Positions 6,094 to 12,313 of a stretch of 14,792 nt of DNA are shown here, one piece after another. The notes beneath the pieces were generated by a model that did no database searches, had not been told where the DNA came from, and worked only from the letters and a program-made list of their open reading frames with translations. Source of the DNA: an uncultured Bacilli bacterium (lineage in GTDB: Bacteria > Bacillota_I > Bacilli_A > RF39 > UBA660). The first letter of the stretch is position 1; each line of letters opens with the position of its first letter. The DNA lies in assembly GCA_947627835.1 (NCBI GenBank), contig CANQXM010000022.1, positions 1 to 14,792 of the forward strand. The letters are read 5' to 3'. Position numbers and translations under genes: made by a program.

Positions 6094-6870
6094 TTATTTA
6101 ATTAAACGGCGGACATTATTCATCGCACTTTTTTCAATTCGAGATACTTGAGCTTGACTAATTCCTAGATTTTCCGCAATTTCCATTTGTGTTTTGCCAA
6201 TAATAAAACGTTCTAATAAGACATTTCGTTCTCGTTCTTTTAGTTTTTGCAGGGCTTTATTCATTGAAATAATCATATCTTGATCTTTATTCTTTTCTTT
6301 TTTATCAGCAAGTTGATCTAACAAGTAAATGGTATCTCCGCCATCATTATAGATGGGTTCAAAAATACTCATAGGTTCTTTTAAGGAATCTAGGGCATAG
6401 GAAATTTTATATTCTTCGATATTTAAAAAGGTTGCAATTTCTTTATTTGTTGGCTCTACTCCATGTAAACTCATATATTTTTCTTTGTATTTTAAGATTT
6501 GGTAAGCTAAATCTTTGATACTTCTACTTACTCGAATGCTGGTATTATCGCGAATGTATCTTTTTATTTCTCCTAAAATTAGGGGACAGGCATACGTACT
6601 CAACTTTAAGTTGTAGGAAAGATCAAAGTTATCAATGGCTTTAATTAACCCGATGACTCCTACTTGAAATAAATCATCTAAATTATACTTGGTATTGTTA
6701 AATCTTTTTAGAATGCTTAAAACGAGTTTCAGGTTTCCATTAATTAGCTCTTCTTTGGCTTTTAAATCTCCTTGCTGGTATTTTTTAAATAATTCCATGG
6801 TTTCTTCACTTTTTAATACAGGAATATCATTGGTGTTTAGTCCGGTTATATCTACTTTATATTTTGACAT
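6094..6870 (-). CDS. sigG: Forespore-specific sigma factor SigG
   Basis: SigG directs RNA polymerase to late forespore genes after engulfment. The 258-residue protein (Bacillus 260) closely follows the family. It has the N-terminal anti-sigma-contacting stretch (KVDITGLNTNDIPVL, 5-19) and region 2 with NGNLKLVLSILKRFNN and DDLFQVGVIGLIKAIDNFDL. RDNTSIRVSRSIKDLAY follows, then FEPIYNDGGD, and the region 4 helix-turn-helix is GKTQMEIAENLGISQAQVSR. It lies 55 bases after sigE. Its AAAGGAG site is inside a 16-bp hairpin (6872-6914), so mRNA reading through from sigE should translate it poorly. A candidate forespore promoter starts transcription past the hairpin's 5' arm. Confidence 0.97.
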   Translation of the reverse strand: MSKYKVDITGLNTNDIPVLKSEETMELFKKYQQGDLKAKEELINGNLKLVLSILKRFNNTKYNLDDLFQVGVIGLIKAIDNFDLSYNLKLSTYACPLILGEIKRYIRDNTSIRVSRSIKDLAYQILKYKEKYMSLHGVEPTNKEIATFLNIEEYKISYALDSLKEPMSIFEPIYNDGGDTIYLLDQLADKKEKNKDQDMIISMNKALQKLKERERNVLLERFIIGKTQMEIAENLGISQAQVSRIEKSAMNNVRRLIK

Positions 6871-6871
6871 G

Positions 6872-6914
6872 AAAAAGCTCCTTTCAATTTATTGTTGTTT
6901 GAAAGAAGCTTTTT
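6872..6914 (-). promoter_or_regulatory. Hairpin sequestering the sigG ribosome-binding site
   Basis: In the minus-strand RNA, 6914-6899 pairs with 6887-6872 over 16 base pairs with one G-U wobble (6906 with 6880) and an 11-base loop. The AAAGGAG site of sigG (6878-6884) is entirely within the 3' arm, and the start codon follows one base after the stem. Bacillus sigG is known to be read through from the spoIIG operon without useful translation, and an SD-masking stem-loop has been proposed there. The stem could also act as a weak terminator after sigE. Confidence 0.8.
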
Positions 6915-6920
6915 TTATAC
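6890..6920 (-). promoter_or_regulatory. Candidate forespore (SigF/SigG-type) promoter of sigG
   Basis: GTATA at 6916-6920 is followed by a 16-base gap and AACAACAATA at 6890-6899. This fits the SigF-type -35 GYATA and the -10 pattern except for its leading GG pair. A start about seven bases downstream (near 6883) would leave out the 5' arm of the hairpin and expose the ribosome site. The imperfect -10 keeps confidence moderate. Confidence 0.45.
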
Positions 6921-6925
6921 ATCGA

Positions 6926-7609
6926 TTAGATTTTTAATAAGCTTTTTAAGTTCTTTATTACTTTTTTTTCGATTCTAGAAATATAGGACTGACTGATTCC
7001 TAGCATTTCTGCAACTTCTTTTTGTGTATATTCTTCGGTGTTATTTAAGCCATATCTTAGGACCATAATTTGTTTATCTCGATCATTTAGTTTGTTAATT
7101 TCTTGGGATAGTAGATTTTTTTCTTGTTCTTTTTCAAATTCTTTACTTACTAAGTCTCCATCTGTCCCTAAGATATCTTCTAAATGAAGTTCATTTCCTT
7201 CGGCGTCATAATTTAGGGCATCTTCTAAAGAGATTTCTCCTTTTCTTTTTTTATTTTTGCGAAGAAACATGAGAATTTCATTAGCAATACAACGAGATGC
7301 ATAGGTAGCTAGTTTGATATTTTTATCTATTTTATAAGTATTGATCCCTTTTATTAAGCCGATGGAACCAATGCTTACCAAGTCTTCAACGTCATATCCT
7401 GTGTTTTCATATTTTTTAGCTAGGAAAACTACTAAACGCAAGTTGTGTTCTATTAAGGTATTTCTTGCTTCTTCATCCCCTTTTTTAAGACGAATTAAGC
7501 ATTCGAGTTCTTTTTCTTTACTCAAAGGAGGTGGCAGTTTGTCTGTACTTCCAATAAAGAAACATTCATTATATTTTTCTTTTAACCAAGCAATGATTTT
7601 TTTTAACAT
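6926..7609 (-). CDS. sigE: Mother-cell sporulation sigma factor, pro-SigE
   Basis: SigE is the early mother-cell sigma factor, made as an inactive precursor and cut by SpoIIGA. The 227-residue protein has STDKLPPPLSKEKE after the pro-sequence and LIEHNLRLVVFLAKKYENTG. Region 2 is DLVSIGSIGLIKGI with KLATYASRCIANEILMFLR, and the C-terminal helix-turn-helix is EYTQKEVAEMLGISQSYISR. The start at 7609 is supported by TGGAGGAC and by overlap of seven bases with the spoIIGA stop; a longer frame reading from 7645 has no ribosome site. The pro-sequence is only about 16 residues (MLKKIIAWLKEKYNEC before FFIGS), against 27-29 in Bacillus, but keeps an amphipathic, membrane-binding character. Confidence 0.97.
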   Translation of the reverse strand: MLKKIIAWLKEKYNECFFIGSTDKLPPPLSKEKELECLIRLKKGDEEARNTLIEHNLRLVVFLAKKYENTGYDVEDLVSIGSIGLIKGINTYKIDKNIKLATYASRCIANEILMFLRKNKKRKGEISLEDALNYDAEGNELHLEDILGTDGDLVSKEFEKEQEKNLLSQEINKLNDRDKQIMVLRYGLNNTEEYTQKEVAEMLGISQSYISRIEKKVIKNLKSLLKI

Positions 7610-8397
7610 GATAAGTCCTCCAGACATTTTGAATTTAAAAGACAATTGATGCCATCTATATGAAATTGTTGTTCACTTAATCCAATTAAATATTTATCGT
7701 AGTCTTTTCCTTCTAAAGTAATTTTTTTGGGAACAATACATTTTAATAATCCCTTATGATTCAGTGAATGATATGGCACATAGAGAAATTCTTTTATATG
7801 TTGATTTTGGAATTTCTTTTTTTCTACTAAGATAATGGCTTTTTTAGTAATGGGATCAATAAGTTTATTGCCCGTATCTAAAAAGGCATTTAAGGTAATG
7901 CAGTGATTGTTTTTTAACGTGACAATCATTTTGTAATAGTGATTGTATGTGGTTTTCATTTTTCTTTGACTTCTAATATAAATATATAAGATGATTGGAG
8001 ATATTATGATTAAAAAAAGAAAGTTCACGGATAAGCCTTGATGAAAAAAAATAATTCCTTGATGATCGTAACTAAATTCTAAATTGAGATAATAAAGAAA
8101 TCCTCCTAGAATTGTTCCAGTCATATAAAAATAGGTCATATTTTGAATGGTATATTTCATGTTTTCGTATTTATAACTAGCGATACACATTGTAAAGCTG
8201 GTGATTAATTTTAGAAGAATCAAGGTAAAACGATGAATTTTTAAAAAAAGAAATAACAAGGTGATACTTCCTAGCAAGGAACCGAATAACATTCGTTTGA
8301 TGGGGGTATTTCTTTTTAATGTTATATTTACGGTGAGTAATAAAAGGAAATCCATCCAAAAGTTTAGAATAAACACAATGTCTAGGTATATTGTCAT
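7603..8397 (-). CDS. spoIIGA: Sporulation sigma-E processing protease SpoIIGA
   Basis: SpoIIGA is a septal membrane aspartyl protease that cleaves pro-SigE. The protein begins MTIYLDIVFILNFWMDFLLL, the family's N-terminal signature, and has about five membrane helices up to residue 142. The soluble protease domain contains FLDTGNKLIDP (172-182) with catalytic Asp174, VPYHSL (207-212) and KYLIGLS (235-241). The start at 8397 is preferred over 8409 because homologues begin at the IYLD block and because a GGTG-type site fits it. It is 264 residues against about 309 in Bacillus, so somewhat short. It overlaps sigE by seven bases, matching the enzyme-substrate operon of other spore formers. Confidence 0.95.
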   Translation of the reverse strand: MTIYLDIVFILNFWMDFLLLLTVNITLKRNTPIKRMLFGSLLGSITLLFLFLKIHRFTLILLKLITSFTMCIASYKYENMKYTIQNMTYFYMTGTILGGFLYYLNLEFSYDHQGIIFFHQGLSVNFLFLIIISPIILYIYIRSQRKMKTTYNHYYKMIVTLKNNHCITLNAFLDTGNKLIDPITKKAIILVEKKKFQNQHIKEFLYVPYHSLNHKGLLKCIVPKKITLEGKDYDKYLIGLSEQQFHIDGINCLLNSKCLEDLSC

Positions 8398-8413
8398 TTC
8401 TTTCACCATTTTT

Positions 8414-8447
8414 ATTATAAAAAAATCGATCAGTAAATTCTGTCGAT
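8414..8447 (-). promoter_or_regulatory. spoIIGA-sigE promoter region with possible Spo0A box
   Basis: A perfect TATAAT lies at 8414-8419 but no good -35 sits at normal spacing. TGTCGAT on the plus strand at 8441-8447 differs in one base from the Spo0A box TGTCGAA, and its centre is about 37 bases upstream of the predicted start. Bacillus spoIIG likewise relies on Spo0A bound around the -35 of a sigma-A promoter. The same bases form the stem of the preceding gene's terminator, so the box could be coincidental. Confidence 0.5.
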
Positions 8448-8450
8448 TTT
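8419..8450 (-). terminator. Terminator of the 183-aa membrane protein gene
   Basis: An 11-base-pair stem (AAAATCGACAG with CTGATCGATTTT, one bulged A) and a six-base loop are followed by a run of seven T. The stop codon of the upstream gene lies at the foot of the stem. Confidence 0.8.
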
Positions 8451-9000
8451 ATATTTCTCTTTTTCGTTTTTTGATATTTAATTGCGGATAACGTTTTTGA
8501 ATTTCTTTTAAATCTTTGATATCTTTTTCTAATTGGTCGGTTTTTCCGAGTTCTCTAAAAGTAATTATTGCTGTTAGTCCCATGACAAATAAAAAACTAT
8601 TTGAAAAAATTTTTGCATCCATTTGATTTAAAAAGTTTATGGTTATCCATTGACTTACTTTCGGGATTTGTAAGGAGGCACTTACCAAGTATCCTCCTAA
8701 ACCGATCATCGCCCGAATTAGATGTTTTCTAGATGTTTCATTTAACACTTTCCATTCTTGATAGAAAGTTGGTTCTATGCTTTCTAGTAGTACTTCTTCC
8801 GGAACTTCTTGATCTAATACCTCTACGGAGAGATGATGTCTTTTTAAATCGGTTAATTTTTTTAATAACTTTTCTTGCATTTGTTTCATTTGCGTGTAAG
8901 ATTCTTCGTTATTTTTTCTTTCTTCCATTAACTTAGTTAAGTTTCCTTGCAAACGATCTAATTCCATTTCTACCGATTTTACTTGCATTTCTTTATCCAT
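8449..9000 (-). CDS. Uncharacterised coiled-coil membrane protein, 183 aa
   Basis: I do not recognise this protein. Residues about 1-60 form a charged heptad-like coiled coil rich in Glu, Lys, Met and Leu. An acidic segment at 62-78 (with EVPEEVLLESIEP) follows, then two probable membrane helices at about 93-113 and 130-150. A basic C-terminal tail ends KKRKREI. Both ends would face the cytoplasm if the two helices form a hairpin. GAAGGAAT precedes the ATG, and it has its own strong promoter and its own terminator, so it is an independent transcription unit. It lies immediately upstream of the spoIIGA operon, where Bacillus has an unrelated gene between ftsZ and spoIIGA. A scaffold or envelope role is possible but unsupported. 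Confidence 0.85.
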   Translation of the reverse strand: MDKEMQVKSVEMELDRLQGNLTKLMEERKNNEESYTQMKQMQEKLLKKLTDLKRHHLSVEVLDQEVPEEVLLESIEPTFYQEWKVLNETSRKHLIRAMIGLGGYLVSASLQIPKVSQWITINFLNQMDAKIFSNSFLFVMGLTAIITFRELGKTDQLEKDIKDLKEIQKRYPQLNIKKRKREI

Positions 9001-9025
9001 ATTATTCCTTCTTTGTTTGAGTGGT

Positions 9026-9053
9026 ATTATATCGCAACTTTTATTTTTGTCAA
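9026..9053 (-). promoter_or_regulatory. Promoter of the 183-aa membrane protein gene
   Basis: Perfect TTGACA (9048-9053) and perfect TATAAT (9026-9031) are separated by 16 bases. The predicted start near 9019 gives a leader of about 19 bases. The -35 begins within bases that follow the T run of the preceding terminator. Confidence 0.8.
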
Positions 9054-9082
9054 AGAAAAAGACTTCCAGCTGGAAATCTTTT
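9052..9082 (-). terminator. Terminator of the 255-aa gene (copy A of a repeated hairpin)
   Basis: The stem AAAAGATTTCC (9072-9082) pairs with GGAAGTCTTTT (9057-9067) with one U-G wobble and loop AGCT, followed by a T-rich tail. The stop codon of the gene overlaps the stem. It is nearly identical to the hairpin after ftsZ. Confidence 0.9.
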
Positions 9083-9848
9083 AAGATGCAAATTTATAGG
9101 TAATATAAGTCGTAGGCATAGAATGCATTCCATCTTCACTTTGGTAGTCTACATAATAATATAAAATTTTATTACGATAGCAATATTTATCCCCCACAAA
9201 CGTGATATCTTGATCTTTAGTTTCTGCTTTTATTTTTTCCCAAATTTTATTTTTTTGTTCCTCATTTAGAAATTGAACTTTTTTTAATTCTTCTATGATT
9301 TTTTTGTGGATATTACTACTTTCTATTGTAAATTCTGTAACTCTTGACGGCCACGTATTTGTCTTAGGGTCATATTTTACATTTGTTTCGATTGTTAGGT
9401 GATATAGTGTAGATATTCCATTAATTATTTGATAGTAGTAATTCAAAGATCCGGTTCCTTCTTTTTGGTATGTACTTATGTCAAAATCTGGATCGACATT
9501 TTCTTTTATATATTTTTCTACTTGTTGTTCGTACGTTAAATTATAATAATCAAAATCGTCTGGAATGGTATAGGTTGTACTTGTCTTTCTTTCATCTTTT
9601 AAACGCTCATCTTCTTTTCCCCAAAAGGGAATCACTTGATCTCCAAGACGAAAAGTAGCAATTTTATATCCGATGCAACGTGCATAAATTCCATGCTCTA
9701 TACCCGGAATACATAAAAGTGGTGGCGTTGGTGAGTATTCTACTTGCATATATGTTAGATTGACGATTAAACAGACGGTCCAAACTGCTACAAAACTTGA
9801 AAAATATTGCCATAGTTTGGTTAACCAAGGTCTTTTTTTTCTTTCCAT
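9081..9848 (-). CDS. Uncharacterised single-pass envelope protein, 255 aa
   Basis: I do not recognise this protein. A basic N-terminus (MERKKRPWLTKLW) leads into one hydrophobic helix at about 15-33, with a positive-inside pattern. The remaining roughly 220 residues are hydrophilic, rich in Tyr, Thr, Lys and Glu, and probably outside the cell. Three Cys (46, 58 and near 223) lie in the outer part and could pair. There is no lipobox and no sortase signal. AGGAG precedes the ATG. It sits between ftsZ and the spoIIGA block, and each neighbouring gene is bounded by a terminator; no clear promoter was found in the 53-base gap, so it may depend on read-through from ftsAZ. A link to division is possible only by position. 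Confidence 0.85.
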   Translation of the reverse strand: MERKKRPWLTKLWQYFSSFVAVWTVCLIVNLTYMQVEYSPTPPLLCIPGIEHGIYARCIGYKIATFRLGDQVIPFWGKEDERLKDERKTSTTYTIPDDFDYYNLTYEQQVEKYIKENVDPDFDISTYQKEGTGSLNYYYQIINGISTLYHLTIETNVKYDPKTNTWPSRVTEFTIESSNIHKKIIEELKKVQFLNEEQKNKIWEKIKAETKDQDITFVGDKYCYRNKILYYYVDYQSEDGMHSMPTTYITYKFAS

Positions 9849-9877
9849 AATTTATTTTCTCCTATTTATTTCTATAG

Positions 9878-9903
9878 AAAAAAGACTTCCATCTGGAAAT
9901 CTT
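9878..9903 (-). terminator. Terminator after ftsZ (copy B of a repeated hairpin)
   Basis: The stem AAGATTTCC (9895-9903) pairs with GGAAGTCTT (9882-9890) with loop AGAT, followed by six T. It shares 24 of 25 bases with the hairpin at 9056-9080, differing only in the loop. Its foot overlaps the ftsZ stop codon. Confidence 0.9.
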
Positions 9904-10954
9904 AATAGTCATCTCTACTTCTTAAAAATGGTGGTATATCATATTCTCTATCGGGTTCATTATTGGTTCTTCTTTTTGGCATGGTTTCATCGGCATCATC
10001 ATTTTTGCCATCAAAACCTGTAGCAATGACGGTAACAATTACTTCATCATTTAAATTTGAATTTTGAATGGCTCCAAAGACGATATTGATGTCACTATTT
10101 GCTGCTTCTCTTACGGTTTCAACAGCATCCTCAATTTCAAATAAGGTTAATGAATCGCCACCAGTAATATTAATAATGGCATCGGTTGCTCCATCAATGG
10201 TTGTTTCTAAAAGGGCACTGGATACGGCTTGATGAGCGGCTTCAACAGCTCTATTTTCACCAACACCCATACCAATTCCAATTAAGGCAGTTCCACTTTT
10301 TTCCATAACGGTTTTGACATCGGCAAAGTCAAGGTTAATGACTCCGGTTACAGCAATTAAATCGGAAATGGATTGAACGCCTCGATGTAACACATTATCT
10401 ACTTCTTTAAAGGCATCTTGGAATGAAGTTGTTTTATCAATGATTTCACGTAAACGATCATTTGGAATAATGATTAAGGTATCGACATGTTTTCTTAATT
10501 CTTCTAAACCAATGAGAGCATTTTCCATTCTCTTTTTTCCTTCAAAGCGGAATGGTTTTGTTACAATTCCAACGGTTAAAGCTCCTGCTTCTTGGGCAAT
10601 TTCAGCAATGATTGGTGCAGATCCTGTACCAGTTCCTCCACCAAGTCCACAAGCAATGAATACCATATCGGCACCTTTTACGGCTTCTTCGATTTGGGCT
10701 TTACTTTCTAAGGCTGCTTCTCTTCCTATTTCTGGATTGGAACCAGCTCCACGTCCACCGGTAATATTTTCTCCGATTTGGATTTTATTTTTGGCTTTAG
10801 AGGCATTCAATACTTGTAAATCGGTATTTACTACATAAAACTCAACGCCTTGTACGCCTTCTTCAATCATTCGGTTTACGGCATTACAACCGCCACCACC
10901 ACATCCAAATACCTTTATTTTAGCAATTGGGTCTAATTTTAATCCGTCCATCAT
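9902..10954 (-). CDS. ftsZ: Cell division protein FtsZ
   Basis: FtsZ is the tubulin-like GTPase that forms the division ring. The 350-residue protein has the N-terminal KIKVFGCGGGGCNAVN (12-27) and the tubulin signature GGGTGTG (105-111). The T7 synergy loop NLDFADV (207-213), with the Asp needed for GTP hydrolysis, is also present. The variable linker is only about 20 residues, and the C-terminal peptide DIPPFLRSRDDY (339-350) is the site that binds FtsA and other partners. Two adjacent ATGs (10954 and 10951) are both served by AAGGAG. It follows ftsA by nine bases and is clearly in the same operon, as in most Gram-positive bacteria. A strong terminator follows. Confidence 0.98.
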   Translation of the reverse strand: MMDGLKLDPIAKIKVFGCGGGGCNAVNRMIEEGVQGVEFYVVNTDLQVLNASKAKNKIQIGENITGGRGAGSNPEIGREAALESKAQIEEAVKGADMVFIACGLGGGTGTGSAPIIAEIAQEAGALTVGIVTKPFRFEGKKRMENALIGLEELRKHVDTLIIIPNDRLREIIDKTTSFQDAFKEVDNVLHRGVQSISDLIAVTGVINLDFADVKTVMEKSGTALIGIGMGVGENRAVEAAHQAVSSALLETTIDGATDAIINITGGDSLTLFEIEDAVETVREAANSDINIVFGAIQNSNLNDEVIVTVIATGFDGKNDDADETMPKRRTNNEPDREYDIPPFLRSRDDY

Positions 10955-10963
10955 ACACTCTCC

Positions 10964-12208
10964 TTAATTGTCAAAAAAGTAACCAAACAGTTTTCCAAGA
11001 ATGGAATTTTCTGAAAAGTTCATTTTATGTCCGTTTCCACTTAAAAGTTCTTGTTCTTCTAAGTTGAAAATTGAAAATTCTTTGTTTCGCAGTCTCATTT
11101 TATTTTCATAATAACGAATTAAACCGACTGCTGTTGAATACTTATTGTTTCTTGCACCGAGGGTTAAAACGGATGCTATTTTAGCTGAAGAGCCAAAATT
11201 TTCTTCAACGAGTAAAGAGAAATCAGGCATTTCCGTTACTCCTCCTGTTATCATTATATAATGAATTTCTTTCTTTGTTAAGAGGTTAATTTGTTTTTTT
11301 GCCATCTTTAAAATTTCATCTAAACGACTCATGGCAATACTGCTTACTTCATATTGATCGACATGAATGGTTTCTCCCTCTTTATTGGTAACCGCTAATT
11401 GGTTGGCTGGATTTGCTTGACGATTATGGGCTAGTGCGAGTTCTTCTTTGATATTCTTGGCAACTTCCTTGGTTACGTTGTAGACATATGCTAAGTCGTT
11501 ATCAATATTTTTTCCACCGAGTTCAATTACGGCGGTATTTAGTAAAATTCCTTTGTTAAAAACGGATATGGTGGTTGTATCTTTTCCCATATTGATCATA
11601 ACTCCGACGTTTTCATCCATGTATTTATTTTTTAAGCAATGATAATCTCCTAGAGAGGTTAGAGAAATATCAATGACTTCGACGCCGATTTTATCCAAGG
11701 CTTCAATAATCGGATAAACATTTTTTTTCGGTACCATGGCTAAAACGGTTTTTACGCGAAGGGTTTCTGCTTCTTTATTTAGAGGATTGGCAACAATTTC
11801 TTCATCATTAATTTTAAAGTTGATGGGTAAAATACACGCTAATTCTTCCTCTTCTTTAATATGGTTATATGTGGCAGCTTGCATGGCACGAATAATATCA
11901 ATGCTTCGAATGGTATGTTCTTCGTTTGAGATTGTTGTTTTTCCTTCACTAATTTCAAATGAGGCATCTTTACTTGGAACACTGACAATTACTTTTTTAA
12001 TGGGAAGGCCAATCATATCTTCGGCTTTTTTAAATACTTCTTTTAAAGCTTCAATCGCAAGATCTTGATCGGTCACAAATCCATAACGAATTCCATCACA
12101 AGCGAGTTCGGATACTGCTAAGATATTCATTTTATTTTTTATATATTCACCAATGATAAGTTTCAAACTATTTGATCCTATATCAATACTAGCAATGATC
12201 TTTCTCAT
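10964..12208 (-). CDS. ftsA: Cell division protein FtsA
   Basis: FtsA is the actin-like ATPase that tethers FtsZ to the membrane. The 414-residue protein opens with the phosphate-binding block IASIDIGSNSLKLIIGEY (4-21), followed by an SHS2-type 1C domain (near 80-160). A second phosphate block (GVMINMGKDTTTISVF, about 201-216) and the adenosine block MITGGVTEM near 320 follow. The C-terminus ends with an amphipathic, membrane-targeting helix (SILGKLFGYFFDN). TAGGAGTG precedes the ATG. It starts an ftsA-ftsZ operon behind a clear promoter and is not preceded by ftsQ/divIB, the usual upstream gene; that position is taken by a cohesin-domain surface protein. Confidence 0.97.
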   Translation of the reverse strand: MRKIIASIDIGSNSLKLIIGEYIKNKMNILAVSELACDGIRYGFVTDQDLAIEALKEVFKKAEDMIGLPIKKVIVSVPSKDASFEISEGKTTISNEEHTIRSIDIIRAMQAATYNHIKEEEELACILPINFKINDEEIVANPLNKEAETLRVKTVLAMVPKKNVYPIIEALDKIGVEVIDISLTSLGDYHCLKNKYMDENVGVMINMGKDTTTISVFNKGILLNTAVIELGGKNIDNDLAYVYNVTKEVAKNIKEELALAHNRQANPANQLAVTNKEGETIHVDQYEVSSIAMSRLDEILKMAKKQINLLTKKEIHYIMITGGVTEMPDFSLLVEENFGSSAKIASVLTLGARNNKYSTAVGLIRYYENKMRLRNKEFSIFNLEEQELLSGNGHKMNFSENSILGKLFGYFFDN

Positions 12209-12238
12209 AATGCACTCCTATTTTTCATTCTATTTGTA

Positions 12239-12267
12239 ATTATACAGAAAATCCGGAGAAACTTCAA
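12239..12267 (-). promoter_or_regulatory. ftsA-ftsZ promoter
   Basis: TTGAAG (12262-12267) and a perfect TATAAT (12239-12244) are separated by 17 bases. The predicted start is near 12232, leaving a leader of about 24 bases that includes TAGGAG. Confidence 0.75.
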
Positions 12268-12289
12268 GAGAACTTTGAAAAATGGAAAA

Positions 12290-12313
12290 GAAAAAAATGC
12301 CTTTTCAAGCATT
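12290..12313 (-). terminator. Terminator of the surface-protein operon
   Basis: The stem AATGCTT (12307-12313) pairs with AGGCATT (12296-12302) with a GAAA tetraloop and one U-G pair, followed by a T run. The TGA stop of the cohesin gene lies across the loop and stem. It separates this operon from ftsA. Confidence 0.85.

Noticed and set aside
7341..7649. 102-codon plus-strand frame over sigE/spoIIGA
   Set aside because: It is antisense to well-identified genes and has no recognisable protein features or ribosome site.
10440..10838. 132-codon plus-strand frame inside ftsZ
   Set aside because: It is antisense to a certain gene, has no ribosome site, and reflects codon bias of the opposite strand.
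11736..12068. 110-codon plus-strand frame inside ftsA
   Set aside because: It is antisense shadow of ftsA, with no start signal.
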